From positions 1 through 19,378 of the forward strand of contig JAUWHW010000069.1 of the NCBI GenBank assembly GCA_030605665.1: DNA of 19,378 bases, given 5' to 3'. Positions 1 to 6,371 of this stretch are shown here, in pieces. The translations under genes were made by a program, and so were the position numbers. The notes under the pieces are model-generated. The model was not told where the DNA came from. It did not search any database and was given only the letters and a program-made list of their open reading frames with translations. Within the stretch, counting starts at the first letter, position 1; each line of letters opens with the position of its first letter. The DNA comes from Dehalococcoidia bacterium. GTDB taxonomy: Bacteria > Chloroflexota > Dehalococcoidia > GIF9 > AB-539-J10.

Positions 1-275
1 ATAACCAAACTCCCGCCAAGGTTTTCTAGTGGCCGATTGTAGTATTCCCGAATATCGGCAAAATGATATGCTTTACCAGTCTGCACCAGCGTTGCTGGAC
101 CAAGTGGGTCATCTGTCCAGCTACTCCATACTGAACCATCCGGGTTATATCTCACCGCATCTTCAAGCCAGCTAATAGTGATTGTTTCTCCTATTGGGCC
201 TTTTGCCATGACTGGTGTTACTGCAAGCAAGCTTAGGCTTAGCACCAAAACTATGGTAAATAATTTCTTTTTCAC
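1..275 (-). CDS. Secreted protein, N-terminal part (runs off the window)
   Basis: Reading the minus strand from a GTG at 273-275 gives an open frame of 91 codons that continues past the window edge, so only the N-terminus is seen. Residues 1-24 form a typical Sec signal peptide: MKKK, then a hydrophobic stretch rich in V, L and A, ending in PVMA before KGPIGE. The mature part seen here (TITISWLEDAVRYNPDGSV, then an aromatic-rich stretch) has no motif I recognise. The start is chosen because AGGAGG lies at 282-287, six bases before the GTG. Function unknown; export across the membrane is the only supported role. Confidence 0.7.
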   Translation of the reverse strand, partial: MKKKLFTIVLVLSLSLLAVTPVMAKGPIGETITISWLEDAVRYNPDGSVWSSWTDDPLGPATLVQTGKAYHFADIREYYNRPLENLGGSLV

Positions 276-399
276 TCCTCTCCTCCTTTGCTAGTATTTT
301 CGGTCTTTCCCAGATGCCACTCAGTCTTTCCTGAGCGTCTTCTGCTGTTCGACTACGCTACTTCTCATAGGCATGACTTCCTTGACACATCATTCTCGT

Positions 400-498
400 C
401 TAAGAACACCTAAAATAAATGGTAGACAAATAGAAAAGCCCACAACAATATTGCTGTGGGCTCAACCATTGATTACACTTAGCAATAATACTCCTCAC
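400..498 (-). CDS. Possible 32-residue leader ORF overlapping a terminator
   Basis: A minus-strand GTG at 496-498 has a full AGGAGG at 505-510 with six bases between them, the same spacing as the secreted-protein gene downstream. The frame runs 32 codons to TAG at 400-402, beginning MRSIIAKCNQW. Codons 13-21 lie in the terminator hairpin at 437-462. It may be a leader peptide, an expressed micropeptide, or only a fortuitous SD. No homologue is recognised. Confidence 0.2.
   Translation of the reverse strand: MRSIIAKCNQWLSPQQYCCGLFYLSTIYFRCS
428..462 (-). terminator. Rho-independent terminator
   Basis: On the minus strand AGCCCACA (455-462) pairs perfectly with TGTGGGCT (437-444), and the stem is followed by TTTTCTATTT. 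There is no T tract on the other strand, so it terminates minus-strand transcription. It lies about 150 bases upstream of the secreted-protein gene, so it ends a transcript starting further right or acts as an attenuator. Confidence 0.6.
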
Positions 499-783
499 CC
501 TTGACCTCCTTAGATCCTTACTACTCCGCGTAAAACTGAAACCTACCCCTATACTACAAGTATATTTTGAGTCTGCCCGTGCTCCCGGTCAATAGCTTTT
601 TAGTACTATGACTATCGTCTTAGCTCGTCTCCTTTCCTGTCACGATGCAAAAATTTGTTTAGCCTTCCTACATCTACCTGGTTGGATTACTCGTTAGGGA
701 AAATTACCACCATGAATCCCAATCTGCAGATCTTTCTTAGCAAGAACTCTGCGGCTCTTTTGGCAACATGCCGTAGGCGCTTG
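463..783 (-). other. Leader or intergenic stretch without a convincing gene
   Basis: No believable coding region lies between the terminator and the Xre promoter. Read on the minus strand, the stretch is rich in purine-rich, SD-like pieces and ends in the terminator, so an untranslated leader or small RNA is possible. It matches none of the riboswitch cores I could test by eye (TPP, cobalamin, c-di-GMP, SRP, tmRNA). The TATAATTATA at 787-796 is symmetrical and could serve as a -10 in both directions. Confidence 0.3.
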
Positions 784-792
784 TGCTATAAT
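784..792 (+). promoter_or_regulatory. Extended -10 promoter for the Xre-like gene
   Basis: TGCTATAAT gives a perfect TATAAT at 787-792 with the extended TGn. No good -35 stands at 16-18 bases; a TTGGCA at 760-765 is 21 bases away. The start codon at 822 follows with AAGGAG at 806-811. Confidence 0.5.
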
Positions 793-821
793 TATACTTG
801 GAAGCAAGGAGATAACTGGAG

Positions 822-1049
822 ATGAAGCAGAAATCTTTGAGACAATTAGCCAAGGAATTGGGAGTTTCAGCAAGCTATTTATCACAAGTTAGGCATGGCA
901 AGCGACCGCCAAGTGACAAGGTCTTTGGGGTGTTAAGCACTCTCAGCCTCGGTGTTAAGCAAAGTGCTGAGATAATATCTGGTAGGCCGTACAGGACTCG
1001 AACCTGTGACACCCTGATTAAAAGTCAGGTGCTCTGCCAACTGAGCTAA
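822..1049 (+). CDS. Small Xre/Cro-type helix-turn-helix protein, C-terminus run into tRNA
   Basis: The first ~35 residues read SLRQLAKELGVSASYLSQVR and HGKRPPSDKV, a clear helix-turn-helix of the Xre/Cro type that would bind DNA as a small repressor. The last ~21 residues (from GRPYRTRTCD) are an antisense translation of the tRNA-Lys gene at 980-1055, so they are not a real protein domain. The native C-terminus appears to have been lost where the ORF meets the tRNA 3' end. The start is supported by AAGGAG at 806-811 and an extended -10 upstream. It may be a remnant of an element once joined to the tRNA. Its targets are unknown. Confidence 0.55.
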   Translation: MKQKSLRQLAKELGVSASYLSQVRHGKRPPSDKVFGVLSTLSLGVKQSAEIISGRPYRTRTCDTLIKSQVLCQLS

Positions 1050-1055
1050 CGGCCC
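980..1055 (-). tRNA. tRNA-Lys(UUU)
   Basis: The minus strand folds as a full cloverleaf of 76 bases. The acceptor stem GGGCCGT/ACGGCCT has a G-U at its first pair, the D arm reads TAGCTCAGTTGGCAGAGC, the anticodon loop CTTTTAA gives UUU, and the T loop GTTCGAGTC is canonical. The discriminator A is followed by an encoded CCA at 980-982. No terminator is seen after it. Confidence 0.95.
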
Positions 1056-1107
1056 ATGATTCATAAACTATAGTTAATAAATCTACTATGGTTGAGAATA
1101 TGATGTT

Positions 1108-1380
1108 CTATTCCGATGTCAAAAGATTAGAAATATAACAAGCAAAAGCAGGATGAACATCACAAATATAGCCACCGTCAACAGCTTCGACAGAAAAAGC
1201 TACTCTGTTTGGTTTTCTAACTGGGTCACCAAATTTACTCAGCCCTGTTTCATTCCAAGGCATATTATGCCCCAATATTTCTAGAAAACCCTTCACATCC
1301 CTAGGATGGTCTAATACTACTTCAAAGGGAAGTTGCTGGGCTAACCCCTGTAGTTGTTCAGGTTTCAGCTTTATTCGCAT
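1108..1380 (-). CDS. Conserved-looking hypothetical protein, 90 residues
   Basis: A 90-residue soluble protein starting MRIKLKPEQLQGLAQQ, with neither signal peptide nor membrane segment. It contains a mid-region LEILGHNMPWNETGLSKFG and a C-terminal half with VEAVDGGYICDVHP. I recognise no family. Expression is well supported: a consensus promoter (TTGACA, 17 bases, TATAAT) lies at 1392-1420, so the transcript should begin about five bases before the ATG. There is no Shine-Dalgarno sequence, consistent with leaderless translation. It lies between the tRNA and the export-protein gene on the same strand and has its own promoter. Confidence 0.55.
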   Translation of the reverse strand: MRIKLKPEQLQGLAQQLPFEVVLDHPRDVKGFLEILGHNMPWNETGLSKFGDPVRKPNRVAFSVEAVDGGYICDVHPAFACYISNLLTSE

Positions 1381-1391
1381 ATCTGGTGGAA

Positions 1392-1420
1392 ATTATACTT
1401 TGGTAAGTGTAGGGTGTCAA
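1392..1420 (-). promoter_or_regulatory. Consensus sigma70 promoter
   Basis: On the minus strand TTGACA (1415-1420), a 17-base spacer and TATAAT (1392-1397) match the vegetative consensus at all twelve positions. The predicted start near 1385 leaves about five bases before the ATG at 1380. Confidence 0.8.
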
Positions 1421-1440
1421 CAAAAAGCTCCGCGGCAAGG

Positions 1441-1974
1441 TTATGTTCTCCGCCAACCCAGAATGGCTATAGCGCTAAGCCCAGCTCCTGCGATTACCGC
1501 CCCAATCCAGCCCAGCAGACACAGACTGGTGACAATTGCCCCGGCAATGATTATCCCTGTAAGAATAGATAGGAAGGCGTGCCTGAATCTTAAGCCAAGT
1601 AAGAAAGCGGCAATAGAGCCAGTCCAGGCTCCGGTTACTGGGAGTGGGATGGCTACAAATAGTGTCAAACCAATTCTCTCGTACCTTTCGATGGCCTTTC
1701 CTCGCCGTCGGGTATGCTCAAAGACCCAGTTAACTAGCCTCCGACCTACCTCCACACGGCTGACAGCTTTAGCCAGTGGGTCTAAGAACAATAAAAGGAT
1801 TGGCACAGGCAATAGATTGCCAATAATGGCTAAATAGAAAGCCTTATGCCAGGGCATATGGAATAAGTTTATAGCTATTGGCAAAGCTCCTCGAAGCTCC
1901 GTTACCGGCAAAGCCGATACGATAACCACTATTAGCTCCTGGGAGATATTCCAGCTCAGTAATTGTTCAATCAT
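1441..1974 (-). CDS. Small multidrug-export-like membrane protein
   Basis: This 177-residue integral membrane protein resembles the putative small multidrug export family (COG2426/PF06695). Typical features are LIVVIVSALPVTELRGALP near residues 14-32, the AIIGNLLPVPILLLFLDP segment, the central basic stretch EHTRRRGKAIERYERIG, and LFVAIPLPVTGAWTGS with a GWIGA segment near the C-terminus. About four to five hydrophobic segments are visible. The family is named for supposed drug export, but its biochemical role is poorly established. The start at 1974 has no clear SD; an extended -10 at 1990-1998 places the transcript start about ten bases upstream. It is divergent from the glycosyltransferase at 2112. 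Confidence 0.8.
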   Translation of the reverse strand: MIEQLLSWNISQELIVVIVSALPVTELRGALPIAINLFHMPWHKAFYLAIIGNLLPVPILLLFLDPLAKAVSRVEVGRRLVNWVFEHTRRRGKAIERYERIGLTLFVAIPLPVTGAWTGSIAAFLLGLRFRHAFLSILTGIIIAGAIVTSLCLLGWIGAVIAGAGLSAIAILGWRRT

Positions 1975-1989
1975 AGTCTTTGATTAACC

Positions 1990-1998
1990 ATTATATCA
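1990..1998 (-). promoter_or_regulatory. Extended -10 promoter for the export-like gene
   Basis: The minus strand reads TGATATAAT, a perfect TATAAT (1990-1995) with the extended TGn. The -35 region is weak. The ATG is at 1974, giving a leader of roughly ten bases. Confidence 0.45.
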
Positions 1999-2031
1999 CC
2001 AAGCATTATTTGCCTGGCTCATCTATTTTAT

Positions 2032-2074
2032 AATTCCTTATCTAAAAGGAAATTATCCGTACAGTTAAGGAATT
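2032..2074. promoter_or_regulatory. Inverted repeat in the divergent intergenic region
   Basis: AATTCCTTA (2032-2040) and its exact complement TAAGGAATT (2066-2074) form a perfect 9-base inverted repeat with a 25-base gap. The right arm overlaps the -35 of the 2112 promoter, so it is a plausible operator. TATAATTCC also occurs twice directly (2029-2037, 2096-2104). Confidence 0.35.
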
Positions 2075-2101
2075 GTAATCCATCACGCTTCCACCTATAA
2101 T
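2073..2101 (+). promoter_or_regulatory. Promoter of the 2112 glycosyltransferase operon
   Basis: TTGTAA (2073-2078), a 17-base spacer and TATAAT (2096-2101). Transcription should start near 2108, only a few bases before the ATG at 2112, and no SD is present, so a leaderless mRNA is expected. Confidence 0.55.
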
Positions 2102-2111
2102 TCCCACTGTA

Positions 2112-2798
2112 ATGAGTCAGCCTACAGTGGTTATAATCCTCCCCACCCTTAATGAAGAAGAAACCATCGGCAAGGTCATTGATGAAATACCTCAAGCCAT
2201 ACTGAGAGAGAAAGGCTACCAGGTCAAAGTGCTGGTTGTTGATGGAAGTAGCGCTGACTTAACCCGGCAGATTGCTCAGGAAAGGGGCACTGAGGTCATC
2301 GTCGAACCCAGGAGGGGCAAGGGCAGAGCGATGAGGAGTGCTTTTGAGCAGGTCGAGGCTGACTTCGTCTTCATGCTGGATGCCGATTATACCTATCCCG
2401 CCGCTTACATCCCTGAAATGCTGGATATATTGCATCGGGGCTGCGATGTGGTCATTGGCTCCAGATTGAAAGGGGAAAGGGAAAAAGGGGCTATGACCTG
2501 TTTGAATACCATAGGAAACCATCTACTTACCCTCATGGCTAATGTGTTGTATCTAACCAGGATAAGCGACCTGTGCACCGGCTATTGGGGCTTGAAGGGC
2601 AACATTATACCCCGGCTGCGTCTATCTGCCACTGGCTTTAACTTCGAGGCTGAACTGTTTACCCAGATAGTTAAAAGCGGCTACTCTATAGGCGAAGTGC
2701 CCATTTACTATCGCCGCCGCCCCACGCCTACTAAGCTCAGCTCCATAAAAGATGGACTTACCATAGGCTGGACCCTGCTGAGCAGAAGGTTAAAATGA
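2112..2798 (+). CDS. Family 2 glycosyltransferase, polyprenyl-phosphate sugar synthase type
   Basis: A 228-residue GT-A enzyme without membrane anchors, of the dolichyl-phosphate mannose/glucose synthase type. Visible marks are [20 protein letters not shown] at the N-terminus, [12 protein letters not shown] (nucleotide binding), the metal-binding DADYTYP near residue 92, GSR after strand 5, and [13 protein letters not shown] followed by GFNFEAEL and VPIYYRRRP. Such enzymes move a sugar from a nucleotide donor to a lipid phosphate on the cytoplasmic face. The donor sugar cannot be read from sequence. It is the first gene of a + strand operon; its TGA overlaps the ATG of the broken epimerase (ATGA at 2795-2798). 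Confidence 0.85.
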   Translation: MSQPTVVIILPTLNEEETIGKVIDEIPQAILREKGYQVKVLVVDGSSADLTRQIAQERGTEVIVEPRRGKGRAMRSAFEQVEADFVFMLDADYTYPAAYIPEMLDILHRGCDVVIGSRLKGEREKGAMTCLNTIGNHLLTLMANVLYLTRISDLCTGYWGLKGNIIPRLRLSATGFNFEAELFTQIVKSGYSIGEVPIYYRRRPTPTKLSSIKDGLTIGWTLLSRRLK

Positions 2799-3727
2799 AG
2801 ATATTCATCACTGGAGGTGCCGGCTTTATCGGCAGCCATCTTATTGACCGCTTGATTAACTCAGGCGAAATAACCGTTTATGACAACCTCAGCTCAGGCA
2901 GTAAAGAATTCATCCAGCACCATTTGGGCAACCCCAGTTTCCACTTCATCTAGGCTGACCTGCTCGACTTTGATGCCTTAAACCAAGCCATTGCCAACCA
3001 CGACATAGTTTTTCATCTGGCTGCTAATCCTGATGTCAGGGCTGGAATTGCAAATACCAACCTCGATTTGCAGCAAGGGACACTGGCTACCCATAATGTC
3101 CTTGAAGCCATGAAAGTGAACCAACTCGGCAAAATAGTCTTTGCCTCTAGCTCCACTGTTTATGGCGAGGCAGGCATAAGGCCAGTAGGTGAGGATTATG
3201 GTCCATTACTGCCTATATCCCTCTATGGGGCCAGCAAGCTGGCTTGTGAAGGGCTTATCTCCGCTTTCTGTCACCTCTTTGATATGCAAGCCTGGATTTT
3301 CCGTTTTGCTAATGTCGTTGGCGCCAGAAGCAGCCATGGTGTTATCTTTGACTTCATCAATAAACTAAAGCAAAATGCCACAGAGCTGGAAATACTTGGG
3401 AATGGTACTCAGGAGAAACCTTATCTTCATGTTGATGACTGCATTGATGGCATCCTCTTTGGCTTGAAGCACTCTCAAGAGCGGGTGAATGTGCTCAATC
3501 TTGGCGTAGACTCCTCCACCAATGTAACGGCCATTGCTAACATGCTAGTTGAAGTCATGGGCTTATCTAGAGTAAAGTTCAGCTACACTGGTGGCAATCG
3601 CGGTTGGCGTGGCGATATCCCTCAGGTAAGATTTGATATAACTAAGATGAAAAACTTAGGCTGGAAGCCCAAATATAGCTCAGATGAGGCAGTCAGGCGA
3701 GCAATAAAGGACATCTTGGAGAAATAA
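2795..3727 (+). pseudogene. NAD-dependent sugar-nucleotide epimerase broken by an amber codon
   Basis: The frame from ATG 2795 encodes a complete 310-residue short-chain epimerase/dehydratase of the UDP-glucose 4-epimerase type except for one in-frame TAG at 2951-2953. Before it lie the NAD-binding [10 protein letters not shown] and VYDNLSSG; after it follow ADLLDFDAL, VFHLAANPDV, SSSTVYGEAG and the catalytic LYGASK. The rest of the ORF shows no other damage, so this is either a very recent nonsense mutation (CAG or GAG to TAG fits FHFI-x-ADL), a sequencing error, or readthrough. The downstream part has an ATG-less restart at 3068 (TTG) that would lack the NAD-binding fold. It overlaps the 2112 gene by four bases. 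Relics of its 3' end recur at 6629 and 7219. Confidence 0.8.
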
Positions 3728-3745
3728 TTTTGAAGGAGATGACCA

Positions 3746-4969
3746 ATGGCATTAAAAGATAAGAATGTATTCATTACCGGGGTAAGTGGTTTTACTGGCT
3801 CACACCTGGCTAAGCACTTGCTAAATGAAGGAAACAATGTTTTCGGCTTGGTCAGGAGGAAAGCTGATGGCAGCCTGCCACAAAACCTTCAGTACTTGGG
3901 GATTGACAAAGAGGTAAGATTGCTGGAGGGAGACATATGTGATATTTCTGGCATTGCCTTTGCCTTAGACCAGGCTAAACCAGATGTGATATTTCATTTC
4001 GCTGCTCAATCCTTTATTCCCAGGTCATTTTCTCATCCCTGGGAGACCACAGAAACGAATTCCCTGGGTACAGTTAACCTTCTGGAGGCGGTTAGAACTA
4101 AAGATTTGCACCCAACCATAGTATTCGCCGGCAGCAGTGAGGAATACGGACTGGTTATCATTTCCCGGCGCCAATACCAGGAAGTCCTGAATAAATATGG
4201 CACAGTCTTTCCCGAACCAGAAAATATACCCGAGCTGCCTATCAGCGAGACTAATCCTTTACGACCAATGTCTCCCTATGCTGTCTCTAAGGTTTTTGGA
4301 GACTATATTATGAGGAACTATCATAACTCCTATGGAATGAGGACCATAGTTTCTAGAGGCTTCAATCATGAAGGTCCGGGGAGAGGCAAGATGTTTGTCA
4401 CCTCTGTCATCACCAGCCAAGTTATGCAGCTTAAGCGAGGTGAGATTGACAGGATAACCATAGGCAACGTTAATGCCTTCAGAGACTGGTCGCATATTAA
4501 CGACATAATGAAAGGGTACTGCCTGCTAGCGGAGCAGGGGAGACCTGGTGAGGTTTACAACCAGGGTTCCCAGAGAACCAACTCGGTTTTGAGTTACCTC
4601 TTGGTAGCTCTTGAATCTGCTGGTTATACCGTGAGCAAAATTCAGACCATCAAGGGTGACAAAGTAGTAGACAATCCAACCGAACTGGACGGCTCGCAAA
4701 TATTTGGGCTGAGCTTTGAAAAGACCAAAGTGGATAAGCTAATGTTAGAAGGTAAATTAGAGTTTTACCCCTCAGATACGGGAATTACAGTTACCACTGA
4801 CAAAGGTGAGGTAACTATAGAGTTTGACCCAGAGAGATTTCGCCCCGCCGAAGTTCCCATCTTATTATGTAATACGAGCAAGATTCGCAAGCTCGGCTTT
4901 CAAATAAATCATAGCCTCAAAGACATAATTAACGACCAATTGAATTATTATCTAGACCCAACGAGGTAA
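3746..4969 (+). CDS. gmd: GDP-mannose 4,6-dehydratase family protein (possibly GDP-heptose dehydratase)
   Basis: A 407-residue extended short-chain dehydrogenase of the GDP-mannose 4,6-dehydratase type. It shows ITGVSGFTGSHL (NADP binding, residues 10-21), FHFAAQSFIPRSF, the serine-rich FAGSSEEYG, catalytic SPYAVSK (Tyr178, Lys182), FNHEGPGRG, and FRDWSHINDI. The C-terminal DPERFRPAEVP motif marks the Gmd branch. It is about 60 residues longer than usual Gmd because of an extra segment at about 300-359, and it also carries an enlarged loop after EEYG. The start is fixed by AAGGAG at 3733-3738. Known Gmd makes GDP-4-keto-6-deoxymannose; close relatives (DmhA/WcbK) act on GDP-manno-heptose. With a GDP-heptose pathway a few kilobases downstream, either substrate is possible. 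Confidence 0.85.
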   Translation: MALKDKNVFITGVSGFTGSHLAKHLLNEGNNVFGLVRRKADGSLPQNLQYLGIDKEVRLLEGDICDISGIAFALDQAKPDVIFHFAAQSFIPRSFSHPWETTETNSLGTVNLLEAVRTKDLHPTIVFAGSSEEYGLVIISRRQYQEVLNKYGTVFPEPENIPELPISETNPLRPMSPYAVSKVFGDYIMRNYHNSYGMRTIVSRGFNHEGPGRGKMFVTSVITSQVMQLKRGEIDRITIGNVNAFRDWSHINDIMKGYCLLAEQGRPGEVYNQGSQRTNSVLSYLLVALESAGYTVSKIQTIKGDKVVDNPTELDGSQIFGLSFEKTKVDKLMLEGKLEFYPSDTGITVTTDKGEVTIEFDPERFRPAEVPILLCNTSKIRKLGFQINHSLKDIINDQLNYYLDPTR

Positions 4970-5023
4970 CAGGCTGCCATCTGAGACCTTCGCTTCCTGT
5001 CATTCTGCCCCCTTCGCCTTTTG

Positions 5024-5053
5024 TCATTGCGAGCCGAAGGCGTGGCAATCTCA
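5024..5053 (+). repeat. Dispersed repeat, left part only
   Basis: TCATTGCGAGCCGAAGGCGT followed by GGCAATCTCA, identical over 30 bases to the left ends of the copies at 5279 and 6678, then diverges. ATTGC and GCAAT form a short inverted repeat inside it. Confidence 0.7.
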
Positions 5054-5104
5054 TCTCGCTCAGGTCAAGCTCTGCAAAGAATCTCTTTGCTCCCTCTTCG
5101 CTCA

Positions 5105-5157
5105 TGGTGCCAACTTCCTACATAGTAATAGATGGTAGACACCTCAAAAGGTATAAT
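5105..5157 (+). repeat. Promoter-like repeat box, copy 1
   Basis: TGGTGCCAACTTCCTACATAG followed 26 bases later by AAAAGGTATAAT. The two blocks recur at 5195 and 6099. The TATAAT (5152-5157) would make a good -10. No gene starts directly downstream of this copy. Confidence 0.5.
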
Positions 5158-5163
5158 TGTAGT

Positions 5164-5182
5164 GGCGGAGTTCATCTCCGCC
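5164..5182 (+). terminator. Terminator-like hairpin
   Basis: GGCGGAG and CTCCGCC pair perfectly (7 bp) around a TTCAT loop and are followed by TTATTT. It could end transcripts from the dehydratase operon or be part of a dispersed repeat. Confidence 0.4.
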
Positions 5183-5194
5183 TTATTTCCCTCA

Positions 5195-5241
5195 TAGTAC
5201 CAATTTCCTATATAGTCGATGCCCTCTGGTTAAGGTATAAT
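5195..5241 (+). repeat. Promoter-like repeat box, copy 2
   Basis: TAGTACCAATTTCCTATATAG, 20 bases, then AAGGTATAAT (TATAAT at 5236-5241). The same layout with the same 41-base offset occurs at 6099-6145. Confidence 0.55.
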
Positions 5242-5278
5242 ACAGCTAAGAGGAAAAACTTTGTGCTAGAAACAGCCC

Positions 5279-5345
5279 TCATTGCGAGCCGAAGGCGTGG
5301 CAATCTCACCATGGGCCGAAGAGACAGTGAAGAGGGAGCGTGGCA
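5279..5345 (+). repeat. ~70 bp dispersed repeat, copy A
   Basis: About 67 bases closely matching the repeat at 6678-6745. It has two related halves, each with GCCGAAG followed by CGTGGCA. It has no coding capacity of its own, although it is open in some frames. Confidence 0.7.
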
Positions 5346-5406
5346 CTGAATACAAGATAACCAGGCTCTCTTTGGACATTTCGCATGGGCTTATTGTCTT
5401 GATATA

Positions 5407-5679
5407 ATGGATGAAGAATTTAAAGCAAAGAAACTCAGAAATGAAAGGAAGTTCTCTCAATGGGAGGAACTGCCACTGGGCGGCAGAAAATATTGGTATG
5501 AAGTTGTAGGTAGATTTGGATTTAGGGCTCGCTATGTGAAAGAAGTCGACGAGAGGGAAGGAACAATTAGATTTCGTCAGGAAATTTACGATAGCGAAGG
5601 CACTTTGATCGAAATTCACGAGAAGTTTCCTGTAGATTTAGGGCATCGGCGATTAAAGGAGGGTGGACATGAAAGTTAG
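5407..5679 (+). CDS. Hypothetical protein, probable first gene of a two-gene module
   Basis: A 90-residue charged protein with no membrane segment. It has a basic N-terminus (KAKKLRNERKFSQW), an aromatic, beta-rich middle (GRKYWYEVVGRFGFRARYVK) and a C-terminal IYDSEGTLIEIHEKFPVDLG. I do not recognise a family. It overlaps the next gene by 11 bases and the pair is translationally coupled, a layout typical of small toxin-antitoxin operons, but that role is inferred only from context. The ATG overlaps a TATAAT at 5403-5408 and has no SD, so either a promoter is further upstream (boxes at 5105 and 5195) or the start is misread. Confidence 0.5.
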   Translation: MDEEFKAKKLRNERKFSQWEELPLGGRKYWYEVVGRFGFRARYVKEVDEREGTIRFRQEIYDSEGTLIEIHEKFPVDLGHRRLKEGGHES

Positions 5680-5923
5680 CAAAGAGGATGTAGCAAACAA
5701 AATATTAGCTTATCTCAATCGCTCTATCAGCCTTGAACAGATCGTTGATTGGGCGGAGGACATGGTTTCTGAAGCCGAATATAATGAAAAGGATTTTGAA
5801 TTAATAAGAGATATTTTAAGCCATTTAGGGCTTGCTGATGTCAGGGAGTTTGGTTTGTCTTGGGATGATTGCTATAATTATCTCTCCCGGCTGGGTTATC
5901 AAGTTAAGGTTACTGTTCACTAA
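5669..5923 (+). CDS. Hypothetical small acidic helical protein
   Basis: An 84-residue acidic, mostly helical protein beginning MKVSKEDVANKILAYLNRS, then IVDWAEDMVSEAEY and FGLSWDDCYNYLSRLGYQV. The ATG at 5669 is preferred to the GTG two codons earlier because AGGAGG at 5657-5662 stands six bases before it. It overlaps the stop of the 5407 gene, so the two are co-translated and probably work together. A partner or antitoxin role is an inference; no known domain is seen. Confidence 0.5.
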   Translation: MKVSKEDVANKILAYLNRSISLEQIVDWAEDMVSEAEYNEKDFELIRDILSHLGLADVREFGLSWDDCYNYLSRLGYQVKVTVH

Positions 5924-6098
5924 ACACTTAACCAACTCAATAAACTAGCGTGACTAGCTACTGCCGACTAATCTCCCTTCTTGCCTTCCCCCGTCAAAGC
6001 TGTATATTAAGTGCTATGCCAGATTGACCTTTTGGGAGCAAGCAATGCTGAAGACAACGGTCCGTGAAATCGGAGACAAATGTTTGGCTTATAGAGCA

Positions 6099-6145
6099 TA
6101 GTACCAATTTTCTGTATAGCAAAGGTTCCCTAATCAAGGTATAAT
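6099..6145 (+). promoter_or_regulatory. Promoter-like repeat box, copy 3, before PIN remnant
   Basis: TAGTACCAATTTTCTGTATAG, 20 bases, then AAGGTATAAT (TATAAT at 6140-6145). The start codon of the PIN remnant lies 18 bases after the -10, giving a leader of about ten bases, so here the box is in promoter position. The rest of 5924-6098 holds nothing I can identify. Confidence 0.5.
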
Positions 6146-6162
6146 ATTTGGTGTAGTTTAGA

Positions 6163-6353
6163 ATGAGGCTTTATTTAGATACTTCAGTGTTTAGCGCTTA
6201 CTATGATGAAAGAGCATCTGAGCGGATGGAACTTACAACTGAATTTTGGACAAAGCTGAGTGGACATGAAGGACTTTGTTCTGAACTTACAACTATATCA
6301 ATAATAAACTCGGGCTCCGTTCTATTGAGATTCTGGCTCCCCCAGAAATCTAG
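6163..6353 (+). pseudogene. PIN-domain (VapC-like) toxin remnant, deleted and frameshifted
   Basis: The N-terminus MRLYLDTSVFSAYYDERA is the first strand of a PIN-domain ribonuclease with its first catalytic Asp. After about 47 residues the frame turns into nonsense, but another frame then reads NKLGLRSIEILAPPEI and stops at 6351-6353. That matches the usual C-terminus of this family, as in the neighbour at 6833 (NLKLGYRPIEILSPEEVI). The whole middle, with the other acidic residues, is missing. The toxin should be inactive. An intact SD and antitoxin-like gene follow directly, as in a VapBC-type operon. Confidence 0.65.
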
Positions 6354-6371
6354 AACAAGGAGGTGAATAAA

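Noticed and set aside
300..375. Structured RNA with three helices upstream of the secreted-protein gene
   Set aside because: Short complementary pieces exist (ATGCC/GGCAT, AGCGT/ACGCT), but the text resembles a decayed copy of the dispersed TCCTGAGCG-type repeats, so no riboswitch is claimed.
1400..1837. Plus-strand frame opposite the export-protein gene
   Set aside because: Low-complexity antisense shadow; the minus-strand protein has clear membrane-family motifs.
5104..5349. 81-codon frame across repeats
   Set aside because: It is composed of the promoter-like boxes and the ~70 bp repeat (IASRRRGNLT is repeat translation), with no SD.
6045..6101. Short frame MLKTTVREIGDKCLAYRA
   Set aside because: Only 18 codons, no SD, no recognisable family; probably chance or a tiny relic.
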